NCBI GenBank assembly: GCA_014773175.1 | Contig: VXCM01002025.1 | Coordinates: forward strand, 1 to 64,000 | Length of the DNA: 64,000 bases | Direction: 5' to 3' | Source: Lucifuga dentata | Lineage: Eukaryota > Chordata > Actinopteri > Ophidiiformes > Bythitidae | Part shown: positions 1 to 12,650 of the stretch, in pieces | Position numbering within the stretch: the first letter of the stretch is position 1 | Layout: each line of letters starts with the position of its first letter | The notes under the pieces: model-generated | Databases searched by the model: none | Told to the model about the DNA's origin: nothing | Seen by the model: only the letters and a program-made list of their open reading frames with translations | Position numbers and translations under genes: made by a program

Positions 1-1472
1 TGAAAGAGCTAAGAAATAAAGAAAACACGTCAACGGACCTTTTACACAGTGAGGGACGTAACAGGTTCCTTAAAAAGAAGACGATTCCCTAAACGCTAGC
101 TGGTGTTACTCTCGCTGCACAGCGTTGTAAAAGTTTGATGGGATATGTGTCACTGGATTATCTAGCCTATGTTCCTGTTAGGCTTTCATCGTAGGTCTGT
201 GACAGGGGGCTACAGGCATTTAGTGGGACTCCCAAGTGTCACTGGCAGCACAGCAGGACCCCACATGGCCCCAGGAAACACCATCTATCACTGTCATAAG
301 CCCAATCATCCACAGCAGCAGGGCCTTTCTTCCAGCAGGAGCAGTGATAACCATTAAACCGTCCTACTGACCTTCTGCTGGTGCATTATGATTTTATTTT
401 TCACATTATTTTTCTGCGATGATATAACCTACATATCTACAAAATTTGTTTAGTTTTCTGCCACTTGCCAATGATCATTGGCTTTCAGTGTGCTGGGAAA
501 TATCATGTTGGAGGCCTAAAGTAGTCACCTAAGGATGAAATTGCTTATAACCCCAGGGCAGAGTTTAAGCTAAGTGGTAATTGGCTGCCGGTTGGATTTG
601 GGTACTTTATGGCCCTGATAAAACATAGAGGTCATTTGAAATCTCAACTGTGTGATCATCTTACTTTGTACTGTGTGAAAAGAGTGAGTGAATAGTGGAA
701 CTTTAATGTTTGGCAGCTATAGAAGGGTCTCGGTGTAATGAACTCTATGTAACCGGAATTATGACAGGAAATGGAACCTCCTGGGGGAAATGAAAGATGT
801 TCATTTCCTTATGGAAGAGAGAAGTCGGTAATGCTGGGCTGAGAGGAAAATACGTTGCATTTATAATCAAGTCAGATGGCAGATATCACAAAGATATAAT
901 GCTACGTCACTGCTACTATTTGTACTTTCCTATTTAACTGGCAGCCTGTTATTTCTATGTGTATATAATCTGATTTTTAATTTTTCTGTTATTATTCTGC
1001 AATTTCTATAATATTTTATTTTATTTACAGTACTTGCAGTTGTAAAGCAGCTTTTAACTTTTTACATTTTTCCTGTGTAGTAAAAAAACAAAAAACAAAG
1101 AAGTATTCTTCAGCCAAAAGCAGATGGTTTTCTTACCTCATAATTATGACAAACTGTCCCATGATTATGATATTAGTATCTTGTAGCAACAACAACAAAT
1201 CTACTTCTAAAATAGTGCAAAGTTATACTGCCCAGCACACAAAAACACTACATGTTTTCATTCATTATTTACTAATGGCATCAGCATGCACAACCTGCAA
1301 TATTTACTGTATACCTAAAAAAAAAAAAAGNTAAAAAAAAAAAAAGTACATCAGATAATTTGCATAGTTGAACAGCCTGCATTGGTGAGAAGAAAAGGAA
1401 GCAAATGATGCTGTGATGCGTTCAGATGCTGGTCAGTTTTCATTTGGCTGATCCTCTTGCAAACAAGACATT
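1..1472. other. No gene seen
   Basis: AT-rich unique-looking DNA, ending in an N-marked A-run join at 1331. Short open frames show no recognisable protein. Confidence 0.6.
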
Positions 1473-1488
1473 GTGATGGTAATTTTTC

Positions 1489-1824
1489 AGCCACTTTATA
1501 GCTTGAAGAATATTGGATTGGAGGTGCACCCACTTTGGATTCCAGCCTATCTTGGTGTAGAGGATAATGAAAAGTTGGATGGACTAGCCAAACAGACACT
1601 TAAATTGCAGCAGACTGTATATGTACAGGTTCCATTAAACAGAAAGTCTATGAAGTCCATAAAAGTCCATATGCAAAAAAATCTGGCAGGTATGTTGGGA
1701 TTTCAATGAAACAGGAAGACATCTATACTGAGTATGGCATAAAGTATACAGCAACATTAACACACTGCATAAAATGGGAATGTGCACGCACTCAAACAAA
1801 CCACAGGTACTAACGTGTATTGGG
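1489..1824 (+). pseudogene. LINE ORF2 relic: RNase H domain and C-terminal tail
   Basis: At 1536-1595 one frame reads WIPAYLGVEDNEKLDGLAK, the signature around the last catalytic Asp of the RNase H domain found in I/Nimb-type non-LTR retrotransposons. At 1684 the similarity moves to another frame (WQVCWDFNETGRHLY, then a stop), matching the short conserved block downstream of RNase H in those elements. It continues as far as LHKMG near 1765. The frameshift and stops show it is inactive. No reverse transcriptase or endonuclease part is visible upstream, so it is heavily truncated. Clade assignment is from motif memory and is tentative. Confidence 0.7.
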
Positions 1825-2782
1825 TTACAGTGAAGAGCAGAATACATTTTTCAGTGTTAGGCCTGCTCACACTAGGAATTTGCAATGCGGATACAATTTC
1901 CGCATTCTTGCTAATATTCATGTCCTTTGCTGAATATTCAAATCCTCACAAATTTGCAGTGCTGGATGCTTTGTAGTGTAGTCTTTGTAGTGTAGTGACT
2001 TTTCATGGGTCCAGCAACACAGCAGCAGACACAGAAATGAGAATAGAGCTGAAATCAACACCTATGACACAGCGTCAACAACACTACAAATTATTACTTT
2101 CATAAAGTTAGCATTTATTACAGAACTGGTTCTGTTTTTATGCTCACATAATGTTATTTGCATAACCAAACCCTCAACAAGCTCTGGCTACTTGGAACGT
2201 GAGGCTAGGCAGCTAGCTGCATATTAGCTAGCTGGTGACATTGCCACAGCTGGCTTGCCAGTTAGCTAAAAGCTAGTTAGCTAGTTAGGCTAACAATAAA
2301 CAATAAATTGACATAAAGCCTCAAAATTTTACTATCCACTCTTGTCTCATAACTGATTGTAAGCCATGCTGCATTTTTTTTGTGGAGCAGTTTTGTACTC
2401 TGGCAGAGCAAGTTGTTCAAAACCGGTGAGACACAGTTAATAAGACGCTTCCTCCATTTTGGACTACAGTTCCTACATTCTGTCAGAAGTCAGCAGTATC
2501 AAGATGTCTTGGGATTGAGAAGCTGCATGCTGCGAGTATTCGCATGTCAAAGTTCACCAAAGTTGAACTCTATGCAAAAGCATCGTGCAGATTTATCGAC
2601 ATGAAAATACCGCACAGCTTTTTTGTTTTGCCACCATGTGAATTAATTTTGCTGTCATGCAAATTTATTTTATCCCCGCAAGTGAATCCAGGTATTCACA
2701 CAAATTACATTGAAATGAATTGATTTTGCTCCAAACTTTTGCTGTAAAAAGTGTGACTGCGGGGTTAGCCTGGAAATGGACG

Positions 2783-2870
2783 ACCTGTCCAGCATGTACT
2801 GTAACAGTGTACTGTAACAGGGTGCCTCTCAGCCAATGACAGCTGGGATAGGCACCAGCTCCACCAAAAT
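2783..2870 (-). mobile_element. Fragment of the same GGAGCCTATCCCAGC-type retroposon
   Basis: AGCCAATGACAGCTGGGATAGGCACCAGCTCCACC is the complement of the body of the element at 44012-44232, diverged. Ends are not clear. Confidence 0.55.
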
Positions 2871-3093
2871 AATATTGTTATCTGGTAGGTGCAACACATC
2901 TGCAACATACTCTGTTGTGGTAAAATTTGTACTCCAATTTACATCGGAGGAAATAGTGAAATAACATAATGGCATAATACATAATGGCAGCATGAAATTT
3001 CAATCTATTCATATGCAGAAAGCAACTACAAGCAACTACTTCTCCAACACAGTACACAACACTAAGAGCACAAACACACAAATATGCATCCAG

Positions 3094-3123
3094 GAAAAAA
3101 AAAAAAAAAAAAAATAACAAAAN

Positions 3124-3179
<56 letters not shown>
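3094..3179. repeat. Poly-A, (CA)n and (GA)n compound microsatellite
   Basis: A-rich run, N at 3123, (CA)n to about 3160, then (AG)n to 3179. Confidence 0.95.
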
Positions 3180-3432
3180 ACAAATATTTACCTTCTATGT
3201 ATCTTCCTAGCTGAGCAGAGTGTGTTCCCGTCTTTTCTAGCAGGAGGTGATTTGAGCCACTTTCTGATTTCCATATTTACCAGTATAACAACAGTTATCT
3301 AACTACAGATATAGATATGTACAAAAATGATGCCAAGTGATTACATTTAATTCTTTGCCTTTTCAGTATTTTAATATACAAATATTTTGTCAAAACAGAT
3401 TTGCGTATTATCTAACTATAAGGGCAGAAATC

Positions 3433-3461
3433 TCTGTCTGTCTGTCTGTCTGTCTGTCTGT
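3433..3461. repeat. (TCTG)n microsatellite
   Basis: About seven units of TCTG. Confidence 0.95.
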
Positions 3462-4479
3462 GGCACCGACATCTCTAGAACCCGGCACTGTATGAAGTTG
3501 ATATTCGGCAGATTTATTGCTCAGGACCCAAGGACATGCAGTGTCACATGTGAAGTTGTTTGGATAAGAGGTTCTGGAATTGAACTGTGCCGGTAAAAAG
3601 TAGTCCATGTGGCAGGATACGCTACAGGCGCAACAGTATATACTCCGGTCCAGTGGCACGGTCAACCCATACAGCAAATAAAGCTAGCTCGTGAGGACAT
3701 ACAGAACAAATTATGGCAGGCTGCGGCGCACACCATAAAGTCTGGCACGTTCCGAACAGGCACGTCTTGAATGGGCACTGAACTAGTTTTTTAAATTATA
3801 AAACCATCAATGAAAAATTAATTTGAAATTCACCAGAATGTCTATGGATGGGCCGAGCTATCTGATTGGACCACTCCTGCCCAATCAAAACAAAAGGTCT
3901 GGTCAGATTGTTGGTTGTACATTATTTATTCAAGGTAACTTTAATGGAGAGTTTCTGTAATATCAGGTGCTTTGGTGCAGCACTTTACAAAATAAGAGTC
4001 TGAGGCTGGAGTGGATATATCTGCCAACAGATATCTAAAAGAATGAAACGAGCTGAAACAAAAGGCTTTTATGTGGATGACATACACTGATAAACATATG
4101 TAAGAACAGACAGGAGTTTTCTCACTATAATCACACTTAAAAGTATATTTTTAATGTTCATCTAAATGTGTCTGTTGGTAGGAGAGTGTCTTCTAAAACA
4201 GTTTTTCTTTCCATTCACCTTCTGCTTTTCATGTCCATTTGAGATATCTAAGATGACACTAAAATACTAACAGCGCACCTCGCTCTGCCTCTTTTTAGTG
4301 GAACTCAGAACTATTTGTGCCTCTTCTCCCTGCTTAGCACTGTGTGTGCTGCTGTAAAAATACCAAGATGAACCCGGCAAGTTACATTTGAAGACCTGAA
4401 AAACAGCAGTGATAGGGCTGCTTGTCTTGTTACAGTCTTGTTTTATATAAACACTCGCAGATGAATTAACTCCACCATG

Positions 4480-4600
4480 AAGGTCTTTTCTCCTGCATTC
4501 ATTTGTTTGTTAGCAGAACTACTCAAAACGTTCTGAAGCGATTTTGATGAAACCATTCAATTTATAGGCTGTTACAGATACAGGGGTGGATGTAGCTTTT
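4480..4600 (-). mobile_element. Non-LTR retrotransposon 3' fragment, minus strand
   Basis: The complement reads CATCAAAATCGCTTCAGAAC, then TTTTGAGTAGTTCTGCTAAC and AAACAAATG. This matches the 3' part of a common teleost non-LTR family also seen at 39260-39506. Confidence 0.55.
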
Positions 4601-4784
4601 TTTTTTTTTACGATTTCCTAATATTGGGAGATTTACTGTATATAATATATGTATTCATCCTATAATAGTGGATCAATAGGTTCAGATCAGATCTGGATAC
4701 ATAAAAAAAACAAAAACCAGTTTCTTATGACAAATAAAGCACATATAAAAAGTTCCATTATTATAACAGTCGCTTCTTCACTTT

Positions 4785-4880
4785 CGGGCAACAAGGTGGC
4801 ATAGCAGTTAGCGCTCAGCCCTGGTCTTTTCAGAGGATGAATTTGTGTGGGATCAATTAAAAAAAAAAAAAAAAAAAAAA
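4785..4880 (+). mobile_element. Probable tRNA-derived SINE fragment with poly-A tail
   Basis: CAAGGTGGCATAGCAGTTAGCGC resembles the A-box head of teleost tRNA SINEs. GTGGGATCAATT is a weak B box. It ends in a 22-base A run (4859-4880). Confidence 0.5.
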
Positions 4881-7015
4881 CATTCATTGTATTTCTTTCA
4901 TGTTTTTTTTTAATACAGTCTGGAGCTCAACCACGAAATCCAACTACAAAATTTAAAATTGCTGGTCAATCAACAACACGCTCACATCTCCAATCTCAAT
5001 GCACTGAGGGTCTTTACGCGACATTCACAAGGCTTATGTAAGCTGAGCTTTCTGCCCACACCTCCCACATTCCCACAGCTTGTTAATACAGATTCTAACA
5101 CAGAAAAACCTTAGGCTGTATTCTCTTGGTGCAGATCATGAAGTAGGACATTAGCTCATTCGGTTTGATGGAGCTTGCTGCTTTGGCTTACCTGGTAAGA
5201 TAGCCTTAGCTCTCTGTGCTAGGATGAGCTCTCACTGTACACATCTGGAATAATCCACCTGCACCTGTGAAGTATGATTCAATCCAGGGCATGCAGCCAT
5301 TTTTCAGCTGACCCGCATTAAAGCAGCTTACAAGCAGGATCATGCATCATTTTCTTTGGTTGTCCAAGCAGCAAATGGACAATGTCATCATCTGTGTCAG
5401 TCATTTCCATTTTGGAAGCAATGATCGTAAACCAATGGCAGAAAAAGTAGTCAAATCCCTTACAATACCAGAGTTTAAAAATATTGAAACACCCATGGTG
5501 ATTTTGATATTTTCAGATCAGCTGAAGAAAGAAAGAAGTAAGACTAGAAATTATAGGAAGGAAAAAAAAAGGAATCAAAAATAAATTAAACAAGGACAGA
5601 AGGAATGAAGAAAACGCAGAAGTTCACAATCCAGGGCAAGAAATAAAGATATCAATAATATTTCATTAGTTTATCTCATGACAAATGCAAAATTAACTAA
5701 TAACTATTTACTACAGCTGTCAAATAAATATACTGGGGTGAAAGTAAAAGTATTTTTTTCCCTACATAATGTGTCTGGCTGTATTTGAGAAGGACACAAA
5801 TATGTAATCATCATTTTGCTGAATATTTAACTAGCAGCACTAAACAGTGGCCTTAACTTGGATGGATTCTGTACATCAATCATAAATGAGTGTGTGGCTG
5901 CAGCAGACAGCTGTGTTGCCCTGAGCTGCAGAATAACGGCTCTGGCGCTGTCCTTTTCTACGCCTGTGCTGTGTTGAACAGCAGAGCGGGAAAACATCCT
6001 CCAGCCTAACAGCCATAAACAGGATTGATGTCTGTGACCAAGACGTTTGACTTTAACCAGCCGAGCTTGAGAGAGATCATTCAGCTTCATTGAGCTGTAC
6101 TGAGATCTTGATGGAACTGTTTTTTTCCCCACAACATTTTTTTAACCTGTTACCAACCGCCATCATTAAAATGTAGTAGAGGAATCCAATAAAAAAACAA
6201 TATTATCATAGCTAATTAGGCATGTGCTATCCTAGATTTCTTACTGTAATAGAGGCTAATATAGGTTAAAAGTGTTTATGGAGTATATGAATATTATGAT
6301 AATCAACTTATGATGATAACTTTGAAAATGATAAAGTGTATTCACGAGTCAGTCTGGTAGTAATGTGAAAATGGTTGACTTTTTGAGGTTTTTTAAAAAT
6401 CTTTTTAAAGATTTTTCTTGCAGAACTTCAGGATTCCATCAGCATCTAAAAGTATACTAAACAATATGTTTGACAAGGTATACTTCTTATTTATATAAAA
6501 TAGACTGATAAAATTAGTTTCTCTGCTATGAATTCTAACACAGTAATACAGTAGTTTTGGGAACTAAACCAAATTAGTAGAAGGCAATTAGGTTGATGAT
6601 GCTTCATTGGTATTCAAAGTGATGATAAAAGACATTTTTAGTTCCAGCATTCTTAGTCTGCTTCATGTAACATGAATAACTAATACTCTGAATGACCTGG
6701 AATGGAAGGAAATTATCTGATGGGGTAACTGTGTTTATAAAAGCTGCCAGATGGGACCGCAAACTGGAATTTAAACTCGACGAGTCAGCTGGTTCTTTGG
6801 GCTTTTAGAGTTGACTCCTTCTGGTGAAATGAGTTTGTTGACTTCCAGGTTTTATTTACAAATGAAAGAGATTTACGTAATAAATACAAATAGTTTTAGG
6901 AGCACCGCTCCACTCCAATGAAAAAAATGAAAATGTCCTTTTATGCAGCTTAAGTGTCTGCAGTTTGTGTATGTATCTGTCACCGTGTACCTGGTGGCTC
7001 CCTGGGGGTCATTCC
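4881..7015. other. No gene seen
   Basis: Unique-looking AT-rich DNA. The longest open frame (minus strand, 5827-6132) has no recognisable motif. Confidence 0.55.
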
Positions 7016-7151
7016 TATGTTCCCAGGGTGCTATGTTCCCCAGCTCTATATAGCACAATAGAGCACTTGGGTTAGGGTTATTCTGTTAACACACACTGAA
7101 TGTGTGTTAACAGAATATTGAACTGGGGAACATAGGACCCTGGGAACATAG
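7016..7151. repeat. Compound palindromic repeat
   Basis: Outer arms: CTATGTTCCCAGGGT plus CTATGTTCCCCAG on the left (7016-7044) and their complements on the right (about 7121-7150). Inner hairpin: TATTCTGTTAACACACA at 7079-7095 is perfectly complementary to 7101-7117 around a 5-base loop. It looks like a small fold-back repeat. Confidence 0.75.
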
Positions 7152-7276
7152 AGATACTAGGGATGAGAGAGTACACCATTACCTGTATCTGTATCTGTTC
7201 AACCAACTAAATTATCTGTATCCCTATCTGTACTCAGAATGGGCGGGGCTTAAACCGGAAGTTGGTATTTCTAGCC

Positions 7277-7320
7277 TGACATGGAAATGGGTTGATATCC
7301 ATGTCAGCATATCAACCCAT
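7277..7320. repeat. Two interleaved perfect inverted repeats
   Basis: TGACATGG (7277-7284) pairs with CCATGTCA (7299-7306). ATGGGTTGATAT (7287-7298) pairs with ATATCAACCCAT (7309-7320). The pairs cross, so both stems could form together only as a pseudoknot. Confidence 0.75.
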
Positions 7321-7714
7321 GAAGAAGTTGCTATATTTGTTGTTTTTTAGAAAACTGTACAGAACAGCCTCAGAAATGAGCTTCAGATCAATGTTTCTGA
7401 TGATAAGAGTAAGAGAACTACTTACACAAGTTTTTATAAACTTGAATGAATAAACTTCAGTGAATCAATGAACACAACACATGCAGTATTAAGAAGTATG
7501 AAGTAAAATGCATGAACTAGAGTTTTCTCAACATAACTTTCTTTTTTATTGATTTTTTTTTTTTTACTTTTTAAAAATTAAATTTAAACAGTGTGATGTT
7601 TGTGTGTGTGAGGTTTTTACTACCTAATGTTTTTATTTATTTTTTATTTATTTATTTATTTATTTATTTATTTTGTTTTTTGGNTTATTTTTTAAAATTT
7701 CTATCTGGTCTAAT

Positions 7715-8095
7715 AATAACCCAGATTCATAAACTGTACTGCATGATTTATGGTATTGCTATGCGTGACTACCTTGGCACAGTCACCTTCCCTCATTCAT
7801 AAACACCTATTAGCGACATCTTTTAGCATTAGCCTTGAAAGAGGCATTACTGTGATATTTCCTTATTTACGTGTCACAGTAGAACAAACCCACTCTTCAT
7901 AAAACAAACCCACATGCTAAAATTAAGACCTGCTTCGTTCCTGTGGTAAATTTTAGTGGTATGAAATCTGGGTGATGTTTAAAAATTTATTTGCCTCATA
8001 TGTGTTAGTGATCAATAACTTTGATAGATAAACTCAACTGATCAATCAGTTTTTAAACGGTGAGTTTTGATCTGATCTTACACACACTCTTATGC
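7715..8095 (+). repeat. Interspersed repeat shared with 41400-41757 (inverted)
   Basis: The complement of 41400-41757 follows this block closely: AGATTCATAAAC, TTAGCGACATCTTTTAGCAT, GGTATGAAATCTGGGTGATG and GATCAATAACTTTGAT are shared in order. It lies within the hAT-like element 7158-8330, probably as a nested insertion. Class unknown. Confidence 0.7.
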
Positions 8096-8330
8096 GCTCC
8101 TGCTGCGCTGTGTGTCTGAGTTCCTCACACACACACATTCACCCAGCTGTGCAACACGATAGTTAATACTCTGTGTGGTTGGCCTATCACGGAGCGATGT
8201 GGACACAGCTATCCAATGAGGATTTCATGAGTACGAGTGTTGACACGTTTTACTCGGATGATACTCATACTCGTAAATAGTACTTATCTGTACCAGATAC
8301 TCGTTTCATATGAGCCCTCGGCTCATCCTA

Positions 8331-11300
8331 ATAGATAAGTTCCCGCAACTGGCATGTACTGGCTGATTATATAAAGCTGAATTGGTGTTAACCTGAAATG
8401 CTGGTTCATCGGGTAAATAACCTATGACTCCTTTAGGCTTTCCTTCTCGAGGATGTGATTGGTTACATGAGTGAGTCTGAATCGATGGGTCTTGCCAGAC
8501 TAGATGACTGTTTGTTCACTTGAAGAGATTAATTGTGTTTCATCGGGCTATCAGAAAGTTTAAGATAAACTGAAAATAAAAGGAAGCAATCCCATAATGT
8601 TTTATAAGTGCTTGCATTATTGGAGATGACTTGTCCCACAGGCCATTTGCTGTGCGGAGGATTTAGATATTTCATTATCTACTCCATAGTGTAGCTTTGT
8701 TCCGATATGTTTGGAATTGTTGCCGGCACATATAAGCATTAGTATATGGGATCAGTTGCTTCATGTTAGCATCAGTTCAAGCATAGCCTACTGCAGCTAC
8801 TGAACATGCAAACAAAAAAAAAAAAAAAAAAAAAAAAAAGGAACAAATGTCTCACATTTATGCTAATTTTTAGATTATGTATGTATTGCTGTGTGGTTGT
8901 GAGTTAAATTTTACGATATTCAAAGAAGTACAGATTAGCAGTGTGTCAGCCCACATCAGTGACTCAAATGCTGTTTGGTTTGCTACATCAGACCATTTAA
9001 CAGAATCAAACCGAAAATCTCAAAACGTGAGTATCAAGTACCTACAGAGAAGACCACCTTTGCTTTCACTGTAGCTTCAGTCATGTGAGGTGCAATGGCT
9101 TACTAAACAAAAACCTTAAGATAGTCTCCAGGATTTATCAGAAATGCAGAAAAATAAAAATTAGTCACATTTTGTACTCCCGTAAAATTTAAATGATGTT
9201 TATTTCCAGCTGCAAAAAGCACGTGACTTAGTACTGCTGTTCCAAAAACCAGATTTCCATTTGTTTAGCAGCATGTATGAGGGTATTAGCATCCTGGGAT
9301 ATTGGAATATAATGTCGCAACAATGTTTGCACCATAGGATGCATCTGGTCCTGCAAAATAGCCTAATATTCCTTGGCTGCCACTCATAATACACTGCAAT
9401 CATGGGCCCTATTATCTCATAGCTGTATGGACATTTGGCTGTCCATACTATTATAGGACCACCATCATAAACAGTCAGCAACTGTCAAAGCAATCTTTTA
9501 TTTTCTCCAGACTGAAGACCATCTGGATTCAGGAAAACAGCTGAAACAAACATGTCTGACTAAATTAGTTTTTCTGTCACTCAGACGTCCAGGTTATATT
9601 TGCATGTGCTGAGTTATCTTTGCCCACTTGCCTCACAGACACATGTGGCATTGGTATAGCAACCCCGTGAGTGTACAGCTACTGCATCAGCAACATCCTT
9701 AATGAACATCCAGTAATTTGTGTCTGTCGTTAATTCTGTCAGTCATTTTCTAAGCTAGCAGATGAGCTGTAAAATTGTCTTTAAGAGTTGTATTAATAAA
9801 GATGATAACAAGCTGAGTGCTGATTGAGGGCTGGAGTAGAACGAGAGCAACGACACACAAAATAAAACTTTGAGGTTGTTGTGCATAAACCAACTATTGT
9901 GTTATTATTGTACATCGCCTTTGCTTGGTCCTACCAAAAATGGATTTTATTTGTCATACTCACAGATACATTTTCACTTTAGAACTAAAAATGCACTTTT
10001 AAAGATCATACGGATACACAGATTTGTAATTATTTGATGACTGGAGGGTTGAAAATGTATGTTATTACATTAGCAAATAATAATTCTGATTACTCTGCGT
10101 AATGCGACACCATAAAGATCGTATATATTGGTGCTCAAATCTATCTAAAATGGATTTTTCTGTGATTTTTCTGTGTTTCACCTCATCCATGTCTCATTGC
10201 GGCAGCTGTACAGGTTTGGCCAGAGTCCCAATGATTTTTGTCTTTGTAAGCTGCATATATTCAGTGAGTTCTCACTTTCTCACTGCCAGGCAAAGTATGC
10301 TGCTGGAGCATGCATGGAAATGAGTTTGTCGTCTAATTGGTGGCAGTAGGCGCACATCCTACACTTTATCATCACCAAGTCTGCTCAGACACCGTTTGAG
10401 AAACACCAAGTGTTGGGTGAGTAAGTCTTTAAACTATCTGCCACACTAATTCACCAAGGACAAAGGAATGGAGATGAACTATTTATGCTAAAACTTCCTC
10501 TTCAAATCATACATGAATTTTAAATACAAAATTAACCTACATTCTGTTGTACCGGCTCATCGTATTATTTTCAGAAGCTGCATGCATTAATAATAATAAT
10601 ACGTTTTTGTGCTTTCTTTAATGCCATTACTATGCTGCATGAGTGTGGATTTTTTTTTTTTGTTTGAATCACATCTATATTATACAGTTTTATTCAAGTT
10701 AATTCCAGACAAAGCATTACCTGCAGATTTTTTTCTGAGAATGAGGGCACAGAAACTTCACTACTTCTAAAACCTGATGTGAACTAACACTGGAGAATAA
10801 ATCTAAATGCAAGGCCCTGTATTGCAGAACTTTATAGTCTGCTGGATTTAATCACTTTTAATACCTGCTGTGTTTGCCAGAGCCCTTGCAATTCATACGT
10901 TCAGAATCTGAAGGAGGTTTGGCTCTAAGTTCCTGAGTGCACCCTCCCCCCTTCCATTTCACATTACTCCATTTCAATGTCATATAGGATCTCAGAAAAA
11001 AAAACAAAGTTTATGTGTCATTTAATTGTGTTCATTGTGTTGAATAAATAGATCATGGGTGATGTGAGACTGAAAAAAATACATAATTAGGTACATGACT
11101 CATTTCTGAAGTGGCAATTTAATGCAGCTAAATCAAAGTCCTTAGTGAGTACTTGATTGTAATCAGGACTGTTTTATTTGATCACTGCATTGAAGGTTAG
11201 ACTAAATTATGTCAAATTAGGCTTCGAGCTTGAAGGTATGAAACAATCTTCCCGGTGCCCAGCAGGGAATTTTCTTAAGTGTATAAAAGTGTAATTGATT

Positions 11301-11374
11301 TGGGACTGCGAGAAGCCGAAAAGATCAGTCATTCACTGAATGTGCTGAACACAAAAAACAAAACAAAACAAAAC

Positions 11375-11413
<39 letters not shown>

Positions 11414-11612
11414 ACACACAAGTACAGCATGTTATGTATTTTTTAGTCATAAACATGGCCATTGTACGTACAAAACTTACAAAATCAGGATCTACCATCA
11501 TTTTATCATTATAAAGCAAAAATGTTTCACTGGTATCATCTTGGTAAAAACAATGTAACAATCTGGTTAATTAACTGTTAATTACAAATTGTAATATAAC
11601 TGTAATAACCAA
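8331..11612. other. No gene seen
   Basis: Unique-looking DNA with poly-A at 8813-8839 and the AAAAC/CA microsatellite. Open frames are under 100 codons and unremarkable. Confidence 0.55.
11352..11420. repeat. (AAAAC)n plus (CA)n microsatellite
   Basis: AAAAC units lead directly into a CA run. Confidence 0.95.
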
Positions 11613-12260
11613 TGGACTAGTTTGGCAATATGCAAATACAATACAAATACATGTTACATTACTGACAATCATTTCCCAAAGGATAAAACTGTATTTCAGC
11701 TTTCCTGTTATTTTGCAAAATCTCTTAAGCTTTCAAAATCAAATACTCAAGCGAGACAACCACCTTAAAAACTGAAGTTTCGCCTGCTATTTATTACACA
11801 AAATTATGAAGTCACGGTCGTTTAAATTTTGCGATAAAATGCAGGTCTTCTTTTGGGACTATATTCCCTGGTGGAGACATACATTCACTCCACACTTTTT
11901 ATTGTGCTTAAACATTAAAATTACATAACTTTTAAAAAAAACAAAACAAAAAACCTGAACATACATGTTGTTCACAATGATGGATACCTATCCCAAGAAC
12001 GATTCAAGTATCAACAAGTTGATTTTAATAGCGTACCAGAATGAACTGAAANACCTATCCCAAGAACGATTCAAGTATCAACAAGTTGATTTTAATAGCG
12101 TACCAGAATGAACTGAAATCAATGTTGGTCTGGAAGGTAGGATTTTTTATTTTTTTTTAACTCACCATTCCAGTAGTATGCTTTGGGAAATGATTGTCAG
12201 TAACCCTATGAAATTGAATATTAGGCTCAAACATGCAAAATGGATGGTATGGTCCTTTAA
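11613..12260 (+). mobile_element. TTAA-bounded non-autonomous DNA transposon, copy A (subfamily 1)
   Basis: The left inverted end is eroded (TTAA lost) but recognisable from ACATTACTGACAATCATTTC. The right end closes with GGTATGGTCCTTTAA at 12260. Its length is inflated by a 66-bp assembly duplication around the N at 12052. No coding capacity. Confidence 0.85.
11986..12118 (+). other. Single-N assembly duplication (66 bp x 2)
   Basis: 11986-12051 and 12053-12118 are identical, separated by N at 12052. Confidence 0.9.
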
Positions 12261-12587
12261 TAAGAAGATAAGCTGAGGGGTTCATATTAAGGTGGGGTAA
12301 CATTTTGCTGAGAAACAGGGTAACAGTAATGTAATAAGAGGGTAAAAAGAGGGTAATATACTAATAATGACAACATAATAACCTTGAAACACAGATGTTA
12401 ATTTTTGCGTAGTAACCATGAATGTAAATCCACGTTTAAAACCGAAGTTTACTGTCACATTAATTTAATCCAAAATGTAAATGCTGAAGCCATTTCCAGG
12501 AAACACACACTTTCATTAAATTAACCATGAATCAGGGCTGTAAAATGCAAAGCCACCTGCTTCCATTTAATTTTATGATAATGTAAG

Positions 12588-12598
12588 CCCCCCCCCCA

Positions 12599-12630
<32 letters not shown>

Positions 12631-12650
12631 GTCTGAGTGTGCGTGTGCAC
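12588..12650. repeat. (C)10 plus (GT)n microsatellite
   Basis: A C run followed by GT repeats with interruptions. Confidence 0.95.

Larger units (their letters stand above)
1825..4479. other. No gene seen; repeats only
   Basis: A GCTAG/TTAGCTAG-rich stretch (2200-2290) is followed by GC-richer repeat-like DNA (2370-2720) that I cannot classify. The rest is microsatellites and short repeat fragments. Confidence 0.55.
7158..8330. mobile_element. hAT-like element with GGATGAG termini
   Basis: The left end TAGGGATGAGAGAGTAC (7158) pairs with the right end CGGCTCATCCTA (8330). Repeated ATCTGTATC and GGGCGGGGCTTAAACCGGAAG follow the left end, and GATACTC words precede the right. Flanks AGAGATAC (7150-7157) and ATAGATAA (8331-8338) match at six of eight positions. 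It contains a (TTTA)n run (7629-7674), an N join at 7684 and a block shared with 41.4 kb. No transposase frame. Confidence 0.6.

Noticed and set aside
2370..2720. A Harbinger-type non-autonomous element.
   Set aside because: Some words are reminiscent of fish repeats, but I cannot find inverted ends or a target duplication.
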